NCBI GenBank assembly: GCA_018340805.1
Contig: JACMZG010000008.1
Span: forward strand, 13,422,601-13,486,600
DNA from: Microvelia longipes
Taxonomy: Eukaryota > Arthropoda > Insecta > Hemiptera > Veliidae
DNA: 64,000 nucleotides
Direction: 5' to 3'
Part shown: positions 11,594 through 23,214 of the stretch, piece after piece
Position numbering within the stretch: position 1 is the first letter of the stretch
How the letters are laid out: each line of letters starts with the position of its first letter
Translations under genes and position numbers: made by a program
Notes under the pieces: model-generated
Seen by the model: the letters and a program-made list of their open reading frames with translations, nothing else
Database searches by the model: none
What the model was told of the DNA's origin: nothing

Positions 11594-13414
11594 CAGGGTG
11601 ACTTACTCTTAATGGGACAAAATAAAAATCTTGATTCTATGGACCAGGATGAACAAAAAATGTCATGTAAGCATAAGGTCGATTCTCAATAGTTCTCTAG
11701 AAAAATCGATATATCGAATTATTCGATACTTTACTATCTAATTCTCTAAAACGATCTACAACTTGAAAACTACTAAAGCTAAAGAGATGCGGTTTTCACT
11801 ATTCTCAAGGACATTAAATTCCCTTTAAAATGGTATACTTTATGTCGCAATCATCACAATTAAACTTTAATTTATTTGCATTTAAAATAATTTTTTTTAT
11901 TAGTACTAAAAATGTAAAAGATTTTAAATCCCAAAATCTTCGATATTTGTTCACTCATAGTTGAAACCTAAACATCTTAAAAACAGCCTCATTCCATACC
12001 CTTTAAAACGATATAACATAATCTATGGCTTGTTTTTAACTTTAACCGAGATATTCTTAAAAAACTTGATGTAAGTCGCTTAGATTCTGAATTATTCACT
12101 ATGTAAACAAAGACATTTACATTTAAATTATTTCAATTTGATTTACAAAATAAACTTTATTTTATTAGTTATAACTATATTATTAATTATTCTATGTTTT
12201 TTTAATCATAGAAAATAAGCAACCCTCTCCCTCCACTCCCATATAGCTTAAAAAACTTAATTTAAGTCTCTTAAAATAAAACAAATGCAACAATCATCTC
12301 GATTTTGTGGGGCTGAATGAAAATTATCCCAATCGCTGAATTGGACGAGAGGGACCAATAGCCTGGCCTCCGAGATCTCCTGATCTTACACCTCTAGATT
12401 TTTTTCTCTTGGGCGCAATGAAAGATGAGGTATACCAGCCCCACAAAATCGAGATGACCTGATGCTAAAAGTGCATGAGTCAAGAGCTGCAATAACTGCA
12501 GCACAAATTGAAAAAGCTACACAATCAGTGTTAAGAAGATGTAGACTATGTATTAGAGTTGAAGGAGGAAGATTTGAATCTCTCTTATGATTTACATGAA
12601 GAATGATTTTTAATTCCCCTTGCAGTAAAAAGTTAATTATTTATTTATCATTTAAGCATGTATAAATATACCTATAACTTTGTATTCTTTCAACAAAATT
12701 CTTCAAGAAATGTTTTTGTTGCATTTGTTTTATTATAAGAGACTTAAATTAAGTTTTTTAAGCTATATGGGAGTGGAGGGAGAGGGTTGCTTATTTTCTA
12801 TGATTAAAAAAACATAGAATAATTAATAATATAGTTATAACTAATAAAATAAAGTTTATTTTGTAAATCAAATTGAAATAATTTAAATGTAAATGTCTTT
12901 GTTTACATAGTGAATAATTCAGAATCTAAGCGACTTACATCAAGTTTTTTAAGAATATCTCGGTTAAAGTTAAAAACAAGCCATAGATTATGTTATATCG
13001 TTTTAAAGGGTATGGAATGAGGCTGTTTTTAAGATGTTTAGGTTTCAACTATGAGTGAACAAATATCGAAGATTTTGGGATTTAAAATCTTTTACATTTT
13101 TAGTACTAATAAAAAAAATTATTTTAAATGCAAATAAATTAAAGTTTAATTGTGATGATTGCGACATAAAGTATACCATTTTAAAGGGAATTTAATGTCC
13201 TTGAGAATAGTGAAACCGCATCTCTTTAGCTTTAGTAGTTTTCAAGTTGTAGATCGTTTTAGAGAATTAGATAGTAAAGTATCGAATAATTCGATATATC
13301 GATTTTTCTAGAGAACTATTGAGAATCGACCCTATGCTTACATGACATTTTTTGTTCATCCTGGTCCATAGAATCAAGATTTTTATTTTGTCCCATTAAG
13401 AGTAAGTCACCCTG
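11594..13414. mobile_element. Mariner-type foldback element with ~700-bp inverted arms
   Basis: The ends CAGGGTGACTTACTCTTAAT are inverted at 11594 and 13414 and flanked by TA on both sides (11592-11593, 13415-13416), the standard Tc1/mariner target duplication. The arms 11594-12290 and 12718-13414 are almost perfect reverse complements over about 697 bp. The 430-bp centre retains the C-terminal part of a transposase. The sharp arm similarity suggests recent origin or ongoing correction between the arms. Confidence 0.88.
12340..12592 (+). pseudogene. Mariner-like transposase C-terminal remnant
   Basis: One frame reads WPPRSPDLTPLDFFLLGAMK, the well-known region around the third acidic catalytic residue in this branch of mariner-like transposases (the D of PLD is visible). 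After a frameshift near 12458 a second frame reads AAQIEKATQSVLRRCRLCI and ends EGGRFESLL-stop, matching the usual C-terminus. An inverted repeat within it (12295-12315 versus 12436-12457, CAGCCCCACAAAATCGAGAT) indicates internal rearrangement. The N-terminal HTH and first two catalytic residues are absent. Confidence 0.8.
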
Positions 13415-13996
13415 TATATCAGCGTAGTTAGTTTATTTATAGTTTATATAGACCTAATTAGTATACATCGGAGCCGTTAGTTGATTTAGTAATTATTATC
13501 CCAATTATTGTATAACTCTCGGCTAAAGTCAGTTGACAGCCCGCCAAAATTTCAATACTTTTAAACCTCTTTTTTAATAGAAAAATCCCTACTCTGACAA
13601 AGCTGTAAATCAGGTTATGTTTTGAATTTTATTATTTGTTTTAATTTGATATTATTTTTTTTTAAATATTTATTTTTTAAAAGGAATATTGTTGTATCTT
13701 ATGAATTTACCAACTAATTACTGCTTTAACTTTGTTCAGAAGAATGAATTAAGTGGAGTTCATGTAGTTAATTACTTAATGCAATGGATAATAGTTTTAT
13801 GATGAAAGTTCATTTAAATCTAAGGTATAATCACTTATTTTTTATAGATAGATTTCACGTATTTTTACTGTGATAACCATTAAAAAGCACAATTGATTAT
13901 TAATAACGGCATACTTTGATTAATTAAATGACGTTTTAATTTAGCATGACGTATTGCTCTTGACACAATTACTGGTCTACTGGTGGTGTCCGCATT

Positions 13997-14287
13997 CATA
14001 GAGATATATGCTAGAGGGAGCATAGCCCATCTCAATACATTGAAAGTCCTGAAACATTATTTTGGGGTTCTCAAGGGCTCTGTGTAACCTCAATGAAACC
14101 TCTTCTAAGAGTAAATTAAGGTTATAAGAAATCAATTTTTTCGGCTTCCTGCACATTGTTTGTGTTTTGATTTATATTTTCAGCTACTACTTTATAATTC
14201 ACTGTAATTTTATTTAGCTCATTTGATTATTGATAGTCGAAGGTGGTCAGGTTATTTTTTCGATGTTTCTAGTAATATATCTCTATG
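13997..14287. mobile_element. MITE with CATAGAGATATAT termini, copy 1
   Basis: Begins CATAGAGATATATGCTAGAG and ends with the inverted form CTAGTAATATATCTCTATG. The interior has ACCTCAATGAAACCTCTTCT and GGCTTCCTGCACATTGTTTG. Homologous copies lie at 34603-34909 (inverted) and 47211-47548 (inverted). About 300 bp, non-coding; a TA duplication may be included in the terminus. Confidence 0.75.
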
Positions 14288-14469
14288 ACCGCATCAATGT
14301 AGATGAAGTATCCGACGTTTCGCTTCCTCTGTGGGAGGCATCTATAGGGTTGTAGAATATGATAGATGAAATCAAAATGATCTACAAACTGAACTGAAGA
14401 TTGGAGACGAGGGTAGCCCTATTTATACCCGTCTCTGGCATTAAAAGTAGTAAAAGTTAGCTTAGTTGG

Positions 14470-14735
14470 TTTACATTGTCTAAACTATTAAATTGTAACT
14501 GGACTGACAGTCATAAACTCAGGCAAGCAAAGCTGTTTGTCTCTCTCTCTTACACTAAGCCCAAACTACTTCTATGCTTTTATAAGAAAGATCTTAAAAT
14601 CTTAACTGGCCTCTTTACATCATTCATTGTCCTCTTATTTCCCACCTCACAAATATCGGTAATCTATGTCGGTTCTGTTAGGATTCCATTGAAACTTCTG
14701 AACATATACTTTGTAACTGCGAAGCTCTAGTCTAT
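14470..14735 (+). pseudogene. LINE-associated RNase H C-terminal fragment
   Basis: The frame includes CNWTDSHKLRQAKLF, then KDLKILTGL. In a shifted frame it continues TSEHILCNCEAL, the pattern W..S..CRQAK...R..L..L.GLLTGH...E.HILC.C.AL found after the RNase H domain in R1/Jockey-like LINEs. At least two frameshifts separate the blocks. It ends before 14740. Confidence 0.6.
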
Positions 14736-15209
14736 TAGAAACTCTAGGCCTTTGATTGTCAAAGGCTAAGAGTTTCTGATAAGCTAGATAGCAATTGCAA
14801 ACCCCCGCAATAGCAATATCACTACCCGCATGCATAACAAAACTTCATCCAAATACTCTCCTGAGGTTTGTTAAAACTCTGGGATTTTCACTCATTTATC
14901 ACTACTAATCTGTTAGTATTTAACTAATACTAACACAGGTCATCACAATAAATATTTTAAATCGCGCTGACATTTTATCTTAATGAAATAATGATAATAT
15001 ATACATTATAGTACTTATTTTAATTATTTCACGCCATTATCGCCCAATTTAGATGTTAAAAAAAGAAATGAAGATCATCATTAGAGTCCGCGTAGATTTA
15101 GATCAGTGTAAATATTATTGGCAGAGAGCTATTAATAATTCTAAAGACCGTCATCAGAGTAAATTAAAAAAAAATAGGGTAAGTGGTACCTTGGTACTCC
15201 GTACTGAGT

Positions 15210-15440
15210 ACAAGACACGCTTAGCTCGTCCTCAGAAAGTCATGGTAATCTAAAACTTAAAGTAGTATTACTTCGGCCTCCCTACCCTCGATCTCAGAAT
15301 GAAATATTGATTCAAAGTCTAGAGTGTTATGACATCGGACTGACTTTGCTCATTCTCTGGATTTCATAATTATCTTAAGCTTAGATGGTATTTTTCGGTC
15401 TCGAACGCAGGATAATATTTCAATGTAAACAAGATTAGTA
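15210..15440 (+). repeat. Degenerate tandem repeat (same family as 9780-9960)
   Basis: Units contain TTAGCTCGTCCTCAGAAAGT, TTACTTCGGCCTCCCTACCC and TAATTATCTTAAGCTTAGAT. The array continues in weaker form at 15660-15840. Confidence 0.45.
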
Positions 15441-15448
15441 TATTATTT

Positions 15449-15655
15449 GATACTACCGAGTTTTGCAAAACATGAATAGTTGACACAATGCAATTGTGCG
15501 AGAGACACCTAGGAAATGTAACAAGCAAAATGCAATACTACATCTGGGAACTGTTCCATCATTCGACATTCGTCATCGTTGATGGCTCGATATAATGTCA
15601 TTTCCCACTCTGTTTCGTTACGTCTAACTCATCAGGGTGCCGACAGAAGATTATA
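15449..15655 (+). repeat. Single arm of the foldback MITE seen at 9281-9669
   Basis: Homologous to the arm of that element from GATACTACCGAGTTTTGCAA through ATTGTGCGAGAGACACC and TCATCATTCG-like blocks to GTTTCGTTACGTCTAACTC. The opposite arm is missing. Confidence 0.6.
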
Positions 15656-16091
15656 CATAAAGGTATACATCGGTATAATTAAGCGAATGGATTATTTCGG
15701 TCTAGGTTCGATCTCAAAATTTTTAGGCAACCAAATTTCTTGGATGTAACTACTTTAGATTAATTTAACCTTAGTAAAGATTCAATATTAGGTACAATTG
15801 ACCCACATACGAGGTCTAAGTACCTAGGAAATTATTTCCTCCGGAATTTAATTAAAAAAAAAAAAGATTCGATATAGGTGGCCATTCAATTAATTTTTAT
15901 GTTCTAGAGAGCCATATAGACACAGTAGTACTACTTATATATTGTTTGTTAGTCAACTAGATTCAAACGAGTGGATTGAAATAACAAAAGCTGGATCAAT
16001 TAACCACCTATTGATGTATAATTGTTTAAAGTTTTAACTCAATCGGTCGACTTTTTGATTTATAACATTTTTTTTAAATATGTTTCAGAAC

Positions 16092-16990
16092 TAAACTGAA
16101 TTAGTTACGTAACTATCCAGTTAGTGATATTTTCCACCTTCTCAACTAAGGAAACTAAATTAGTTACGTAACTATCCAGTTAGTGATATTTTCCACCTTC
16201 TCAAGTAAGGAAACTAAATTAGTTACGTAACTATCCAGTTAGTGATATTTTCCACCTTCTCAACTAAGGAAACTAAATTAGTTACGTAACTATTCAGTTT
16301 TATGATATTTTCCACCTCCTCAACTAAGGAAACTAAATTGGTGACGTAACTATTCAGTTTAGTGATATTTTCCACCTCCTCAACTAAGGAAACTAAATTA
16401 GTTACGTAACTATTCAGTTTTATGATATTTTCCACCTCCTCAACTAAGGAAACTAAATTGGTGACGTAACTATTCAGTTTAGTGATATTTCCACCTCCTC
16501 AACTAAGGAAACTAAATTAGTTACGTAACTATCCAGTTAGTGATTTTTCCACCTCCTCAACTAAGGAACTAAATTAGTTACGTAACTATTCAGTTAGTGA
16601 TATTTTCCACCTCCTCAACTAAGGCAACTAAATTGGTGACGTAACTAGTTAGTGATATTTTCCACCTCCTCAACTAAGGAAACTAAATTGGTGACGTAAC
16701 TATTCAGTTTAGTGATATTTTCCACCTCCTCAACTAAGGAAACTAAATTGGTGACGTAACTATTCAGTTTAGTGATATTTTCCACCTCCTCAACTAAGGA
16801 AACTAAATTAGTTACGTAACTATTCAGTTAGTGATATTTTCCACCTCCTCAACTAAGGCAACTAAATTAAATACATAACTATCCAGTTAGTGATATTTTC
16901 CACCTCCTCAACTAAGGAAACTAAATTAAATACGTAACTATCCAGTTAGTGATATTTTCCACCTCCTCAACTAAGGAAACTAAACTAGTA
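16092..16990 (+). repeat. 60-bp satellite array, about 15 copies
   Basis: The unit is AACTAAATTAGTTACGTAAC followed by TATCCAGTTAGTGATATTTT and CCACCTCCTCAACTAAGGA. Copies are 90% or more alike, with deletions of 1-9 bp. Two submotifs (TTAGTTACGT and TTGGTGACGT) alternate in the middle of the array, indicating higher-order amplification. Two more copies at 18878-18985 show that the array was once longer or was split by an insertion. Frames across it encode repeats on the minus strand and are not genes. Confidence 0.92.
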
Positions 16991-17099
16991 ATGCGTTGCA
17001 TCAAGAACTCACGGCAAAGAATACATAAAAAAAATATTAATTTAAAACAAGCGAAATGAGTTTATCAAAACATTCGGATGCTATACTATTTTAAAGTAT

Positions 17100-18040
17100 A
17101 AACTCAAAAAGGCTCGCATCGCTTGCTAGTTTAGGTATCTTTAACATTTACATAGTAAAAAAGGCTCGCTAGCTAGGCGGCTATAATTTATATTATAACC
17201 CTCGCTTTAGCTAATTGGCGCTTATAAGATTGCTAATTTATGGAAGGCTCGCTGCTCGCTAGATGCGCTGGTAATCGCTCGCCGTAATGATTTAAATCTC
17301 GCTTCGCTCGCATAGTTCGCTTTGCTCGCTAGATTGCTTATATTAAATATTCTAGTAAAAAAGGCTCGCTTCGCTCGCTAGATTGCAACGTAAAAAAAGG
17401 CTCGCTTCGCTCGCTAATTGCTTATGTATATAAAAAGAAAGGCTCGCTTCCACGTTAAAAAAGGCTCGCTTCGCTCGCTAGATTGCTTATATTTATAATA
17501 TAAATTATATTGTAAAAAAGGCTCGCTTCGCTCGCTAGATTGCGTAATTTATAGCAAGTAAAAGGCTCGCTTCGCTCGCTAGATTCCGTATTTTAAATAA
17601 TACATAGTAAAAGAAGGCTCGCTTTGCTCGCTAGATTGCTTATTAAATATTAATGCATAGTAAAAAAGGCTCGCTTCGCTCGCTAGATTGCTTATATTTA
17701 TAATAATACAACGTTAAAAATAGGCTCGCTTCGCTCGCTAGTTTGCTTATATTTATAATAAAATATATATTAAAAAAGGCTCGCTTCGCTCGCTAGTTTG
17801 CTTATATTTATAATAAAATATATATTAAAAAGGCTCGCTTCGCTCGTTAGATTGCTTATATTTAATATTAATGCATAGTAAAAAAGGCTCGCTTCGCTCG
17901 CTAGATTGCTTATATTTGTTATAAACAACGTTAAAAATAGGCTCGCTTCGCTCGCTAGATTGCTTATATTTAATATTAATGCATATTAAAAATGGCTCGC
18001 TTATATTTATAATAATAAATGGTAAAAGAAGGCTCGCTTT
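17100..18040 (+). repeat. Array of GGCTCGCTTCGCTCGCTAG units
   Basis: Around 17 copies of a 50-60-bp unit made of AAAAAAGGCTCGCTTCGCTC + GCTAGATTGCTTATATTTA + a variable AT spacer. The GC-rich core is nearly invariant while the AT spacer differs in length and sequence, an unusual pattern for a decaying satellite. Isolated relatives occur at 51930-52012. Confidence 0.9.
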
Positions 18041-18877
18041 AAATTTTATTTTTTTTGAGTTTATTTTTAGCCGCCATTTTTAAATTAATAAAAAATTTGA
18101 AATGTTGACCATGAAAAATATTTTCTTTTTCTACTCTTAAGAGCTTTTAAACGATGTACAACACGATTTTTGCTCAAAAATGTTTTATCCGGTCCGCCAT
18201 ATTGGCCGCCATTTTGAATATATTTTTCGGAATATTACCAAAAACTATACAGCTCTGACATATATAGTTAATTTACTTGTATAAAAGTATCTAAAGTATA
18301 TTACAATAGATCTTTATCTTGTAAATTCTTATAAAATTAGTAAAAACTAATTATTATATTAAATTATGGCCGCCATGTTGAATTTTTCGGAATTTAGTAT
18401 ATAACATTTTTTGTTCTACTAATCAAGAGCTTTACAACGATATATTACTCGAGTTATTCCTTCAATTTTAAATTTTTTGGGTTCATTATTTTAGCCGCCA
18501 TTTTTAAATTATTCAAAAAATTTTTAAATTTTGACTATGAAACATATATTTTCTTTTTCTACTCTTTAAGAGCTTTCAAACGATATACAACACGATTTTT
18601 TTGCTCAAAACTTTTTTTTATCCGGTCCGCCATTTTGGCTGCCATTTTGAAAATATTTTTCGGAATATTACCAAAAACTATACAGCTCTGACACATAATT
18701 AGTTTTACCTGTATACAAAATTTTATCAAAATCGGTCAATTTTTACGGCAGTTATCGCGACACGTACAAACAAACACACAAACACACAAACATACAAACA
18801 TACAAACATACAAACATACAAACAAACATACGCGCCGTCCCAATCTTCTGAATGTAAGAACTCACTTACGTTCGTTC
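18041..18877 (+). repeat. Dispersed repeat ending in a CGCGCCGTCCCAATCTTCTG terminus, copy 1
   Basis: A block with TTTAGCCGCCATTTTTAAAT, TTTCTTTTTCTACTCT..AAGAGCTTT, TCCGGTCCGCCAT and ATTACCAAAAACTATACAGC occurs twice in tandem (about 18060-18260 and 18480-18690). It is followed by TTTACGGCAGTTATCGCGAC, an (ACAAACAT)n run (18763-18830) and the terminus CGCCGTCCCAATC..GTAAGAACTCACTTACGTTC. Related copies are at 49128-49510 (-) and 51545-51780 (+). Together with the array at 17100-18040 it interrupts the 60-bp satellite. Confidence 0.65.
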
Positions 18878-18985
18878 AATTAGTTACGTAACTATTCAGT
18901 TAGTGATATTTTCCACCTCCTCAACTAAGGCAACTAAATTAAATACGTAACTATCCAGTTAGTGATATTTTTCGTTAGTTATTTT
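18878..18985 (+). repeat. Two further copies of the 60-bp satellite
   Basis: The sequence resumes within the unit (AATTAGTTACGTAACTATTC) and runs for nearly two units before degenerating to a diverged form to about 19130. Confidence 0.85.
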
Positions 18986-20949
18986 GCTCCCTCCCCCTAT
19001 GAAAACTAAATTAGTGACGTAACTACCCGGTTCCCTACTATTATGAAAACTAAAATGTTAAAGAAGCATCTGGTTAGTCATTTTTGTCCTACTTCGACTA
19101 AGTAAACTAAAAATTAGCAACGGAACTATTACAACACCAACAAAAGACGTTTTACTAATAGAACTTGTTGCTTAACTGTTTGTGTTTCAAATAGGCCTCT
19201 TAGCTACAATCAATAACCTGCCCTATTTGAAACCATGAATAATACAAGATAAGATCTGAATTGTAAACAGAGCGTTGAATTTTGGTTAAATTTACGATCT
19301 CATTACTCTCTAGAGAGTTGTGTGTTAGGAACCGTAGCTAAGTTATGAAAATGGTTTTGCTTATGGTAGACTCTTATCTTATAAGTTGTTATGCTCCTGT
19401 TTGAATTTATCATATCAACCTGAGACCTTTAAAGTTGCTTTTGCCGCATCTTATCTCTCCTGGTTTTGGCGGAAGATCTCTTACTTTCTACTTTACTTCT
19501 TGTCTAATGTTTAGCCCGCATAATTGATATTTTTAACTTTGTTGTTTTAATGTAAGTTTTATATTTTATAAAATCAACTTAACCCTTGTTGTTGGTTTTG
19601 TCAAACCCAAAGCTATTTTTATAAACGCTATCATACTCTTATGATGTAGTGAAGTTTGTGAAACCCTTATAAAAAATTCTAAAGTGTAACTTTAATAGAA
19701 TTGTGTGTTTGTATGAAATATAAATGAATCGAAAAATAAATGTACTTTAATGGAGTAAAAAAATGCATCGCGCAAAAACGTTCTAAAAATCTCTTAATAG
19801 ATAAGATTTATATAATGGAACATTTTAACTTATGAAAAACTTCTATAAATGTGTAGAAGAAGTTCTATATGGTTATAAAATATACATTTGGTTTTAATCC
19901 GTATTTTCTTTTGTTTAAATAGAAGTTTATTATTATTGTATACAATACGAAAACTTTTATACATATAAGGTTACTTATCGTTTCTTTTATTGTAGGAAAT
20001 TTTGCCAGCAGTATAAAAAAATATATTTCTTTTTTTTTTTTAAATCCACACAATCAATTGCTTTGGTGCGTTTCTATTTTAAATTTTTTCACGTTCTTAT
20101 TTATAGGAAGAAGAAGAAATTTGTAAGATTGGGACGCGAGGTGAATGTAAAAAGAAAATAACATTAGTTAGGTTGATTCCTATTCTCAATAAACCTAAAA
20201 CTTTCTCACCGAGGAAATGGATTTTCTTTAAACTTGTTTTGTTCACAAAAAAATGATTAGTTTTTAGCGAGGGCGTACAAGCGTGCTGTGATTAGTTTAG
20301 GCTTTTAAGGCAAGAAGTTTTTAAACCGAGCCAACTTTTTGTTAACCATGGGCATAGTTGTAAAAGAACCTGGGTTCGACAAAAAACCCTCTAGAAGAGT
20401 TTTAACCCAATACCTATATACAAGGCCTAATTTCTCCCTTCGCGTAAAGTTTTAGCCTAAAACAATGTTTTCATTGTTATCAAGTGTAGCTGAAAGAATT
20501 ACCAGGAGAAAAATATTAAAATACACTTTCCTCAAAGAAAACATTCAAGAAACTTTTTCCAAACTTTTAAGTTAGTGACGAATTTTAAGGCAAGTTTTAC
20601 AAGTTAAATTTTAGTACTCAAGTTTAACATTGTAAAATAAAATTGTATTTAAAGTTGCTCGCTTTATGTAGTTTCTTTCTACCTTTTTATGTACATGTGA
20701 TACTTTTTTGCCTAAAACACATTCAAATAAATTTATTTAGACTTACAAACTTTTAATTTTGACACACTTCAAGGTTTTGGACAAATAAGCTTTCAAGTAT
20801 TTCTGAAAGCGGACTAAAACCCAAACGAAATAAACATTAAAATCAGCTAAAAAGTATCTCGTGAGAAATCGTGCATCTCCCTGAATCGAAAAAGTATAAA
20901 GTTAAAGGGGGTTATAAAGGTAGATTTAGGTTGTTTTAATAATAACTTG

Positions 20950-21120
20950 TAAGTTTTATAATAATAATAATATATTTATTTATCATAGACATACAGTCTT
21001 TACAAAGGGGGTGTCCTTATAGGACATTACAAATTGTGTATAGAAAATTATAAAAAATAACTTACAATATCTGCTTTTAATAAAATTAAAATGAACCTGA
21101 GGAGATGTATAAAAATAATA
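20950..21120 (-). repeat. LINE 3' end fragment with (ATT)n tail
   Basis: Read on the minus strand the block runs GGACACCCCCTTTGTAAAGA, CTGTATGTCTATGATAAATA, then AATATATTATTATTATTAT. This is the common form of 3' UTR ends of insect non-LTR elements. No coding part remains. Confidence 0.5.
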
Positions 21121-21384
21121 AAACTATGATCAATTTTAGGTCTAACATTATTAATAATGAGAAAAAAAGTGGAAAAATACTGAACAGAAAGGTACCAATT
21201 TTTGACTCCTAATCAAGAAGGATGAAAAATTATTGATTGAAAAATATTGAGAAAATCTAACATAAATATTTTGATTACTTTCCGAATCCGTTAATCGATT
21301 GTCTGTAACAAGTAATGCAACAACAACTATATTATTTAAGCTAATACGCAGGGAAATAAACTATTTCACAAGAATAATCAATTT

Positions 21385-21500
21385 AGCCCCGAGCTGAAAG
21401 CTGGAAGACTGAGTAAACCCTAATTTGTATAGGGTGGACTCTAAAAATTACCTGCAGAAGCAATTTATGCCTGCCAAGGCAAAGCCGAGAATGACAAACA
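21385..21500 (+). repeat. Dispersed GC-richer module, copy 1
   Basis: Contains TTAGCCCCGAGCTGAAAGCT, TACCTGCAGAAGCAATTTAT and CCAAGGCAAAGCCGAGAATG. Similar blocks occur at 45430-45600 and 52380-52530. It underlies a 111-codon frame that I regard as fortuitous. Confidence 0.4.
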
Positions 21501-21690
21501 CGCTACGTGTTGGTAATAATTCTTTTTTTTTGTCATCTTGCTTTCACCATGTTATCTACTCACCCTGGAATCGAAGGTTAAACTTTATTATTCCACGAAA
21601 TATAGCCATAAAAATATGGCTGTATAAAACGTTACACAATATTAGGTTTATGATTATAGCCATATTATTAGTATTCATTCTTATAATTTT

Positions 21691-22472
21691 TTTATTTTTC
21701 CTTATTTATACCGTAGATATATACGGTACGGTTTGCGAAAAAAATCTGAAACCGGGATGAAGACGGAATCATCCGATTTAGGTGTTTTTAAGGCCTCCTG
21801 AGTGGTTTTAACTAAGTTGTCTGTCTGTGTGTGTGTGTGTGTCTGTTATCATCGTAGCGCCCAGTGTATTTGTGCTAGAGAGTTGAAATTTTGTACAAAA
21901 TCAGTCTACCGCTGTATTTGTGTTATTCGGAAAATATGTTTTTATGACGTTATTAACCCGCAATAATGACTCAGCGATAATGTCAAACAATCATAAATAA
22001 GATACGGCACGAATGTGACAATGTATAAGAATAACATATTTGCCAGGTTTCATCTCAATATCAGCATTAGTTCAATTTAAATTGAATGACTTGTGTACGT
22101 TTTTTAAAAAATTGGAAAATGGTCCAATTGAGTTGAAATTTGGTACAAGTATATATTATTACCTAATAAATAAGTAAGACACTAAGTTTCGTTTCAATAC
22201 GACAAGTATATCCATGATTTTTGTTGGATCATAAAAAGTTAGGAAAATTGAGCGTGGTCAGAGCTGTATGGGTGACTGCTGAGAATGATACGGATCCATT
22301 TACTATCTGAAGACGAGCAAAGCGAGTCCAAAGGCATGTTGCTGTATAAATTTGGCTAACTGTATTTCTGACGACGAGCGAAGCGATTCTAAAGCAGGGA
22401 GGAGGATGAGCGTAGCGAATTTGATGTAATGGGGAAAAGTTCCGAAGTATTCCGTACCCAATTTTATAAAAA
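21691..22472 (+). mobile_element. 5S-containing retroposon, copy A
   Basis: Order of blocks: imperfect palindromic head (TTCCTTATTTATACCGTAGA..), AATCTGAAACCGGGATGA, TTTAAGGCCTCCTGAGTGG, a (TG)n run, TTATCATCGTAGC, AGAGAGTTGAAATTTTGTAC, AACCCGCAATAATGACTCAG. These are followed by the 5S-rRNA-like module at 22238-22287 (GTATGGGTGACTGCTGAGAA) and a tail with TGAAGACGAGCAAAGCGAGT and AGTATTCCGTACCC. About 780 bp and non-coding; copies at 42236-42972 and 50220-50705 share the whole order. Confidence 0.7.
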
Positions 22473-23214
22473 ACCAAGGTGCCAACTACGGAATGAGGCT
22501 TCCTTGCTTATATGCTTAAATAATATAGGAGCATATAATACCGTCGTTTAAGCTAGCGTCTTTTAAGAAAAGTGGGGAAAATTCAAAGTATAGGAGTTTT
22601 AAATTTAAAACAAAGTTTGTTCTTTGTTTTTCTGTGTATCAAATAAATATTCATAAAATAAATTTCTCTAAAAGTTAGTCGTGTAGGATTATAATTAGTT
22701 ATCAAAGTTAGCTCATGTCTTTTGTGCATATTAAAATGTATTCAATATGTTTAAAGACTTCTAGAGGCATTCCTACCTTAAAATCGATAAATTTTTAAAT
22801 ATCTTAACAAAGACTTGGTTTAGGATGTTTCAAAAACAAAATACATATGTCACAATATTTCACATCGACGAGTCTAGGCGTATTGCATATCTTTTAAAAG
22901 ATAATATCAAGTCATAAAAATAATTTCCATTTCGTAAATTATATTTTGTGACCTAACATGCACAAATTTTAACTGACACATTCATTAAATAACTTAATTT
23001 GGGTTCACATGACAAAGTTTCAAAGCTTCAATATTATATATTTACTATGTATAGCATATTAAACACTACAGCATAAAAAACCATCCTGATCTTTTTTTTT
23101 TTCTTTTTTACGGTGTTTATTTGAATTAAAGTCATTCAGAAATATTTAGATGTCACCATCTCTCACAGTCTCTCTCAAAACTCACATTTCCGAGAAAAGT
23201 TGTCTGCTACCAAA

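Noticed and set aside
16223..16435. 70-codon frame encoding repeated NLVSLVEEVENI units
   Set aside because: It is a minus-strand translation of the 60-bp satellite; indels elsewhere in the array break the frame, so a repeat protein is unlikely.
17100..18040. CRISPR-like array of GC-rich repeats with variable spacers
   Set aside because: The genome is clearly eukaryotic, spacers are AT-rich and mutually similar, and the units are imperfect; it is a satellite-like array.
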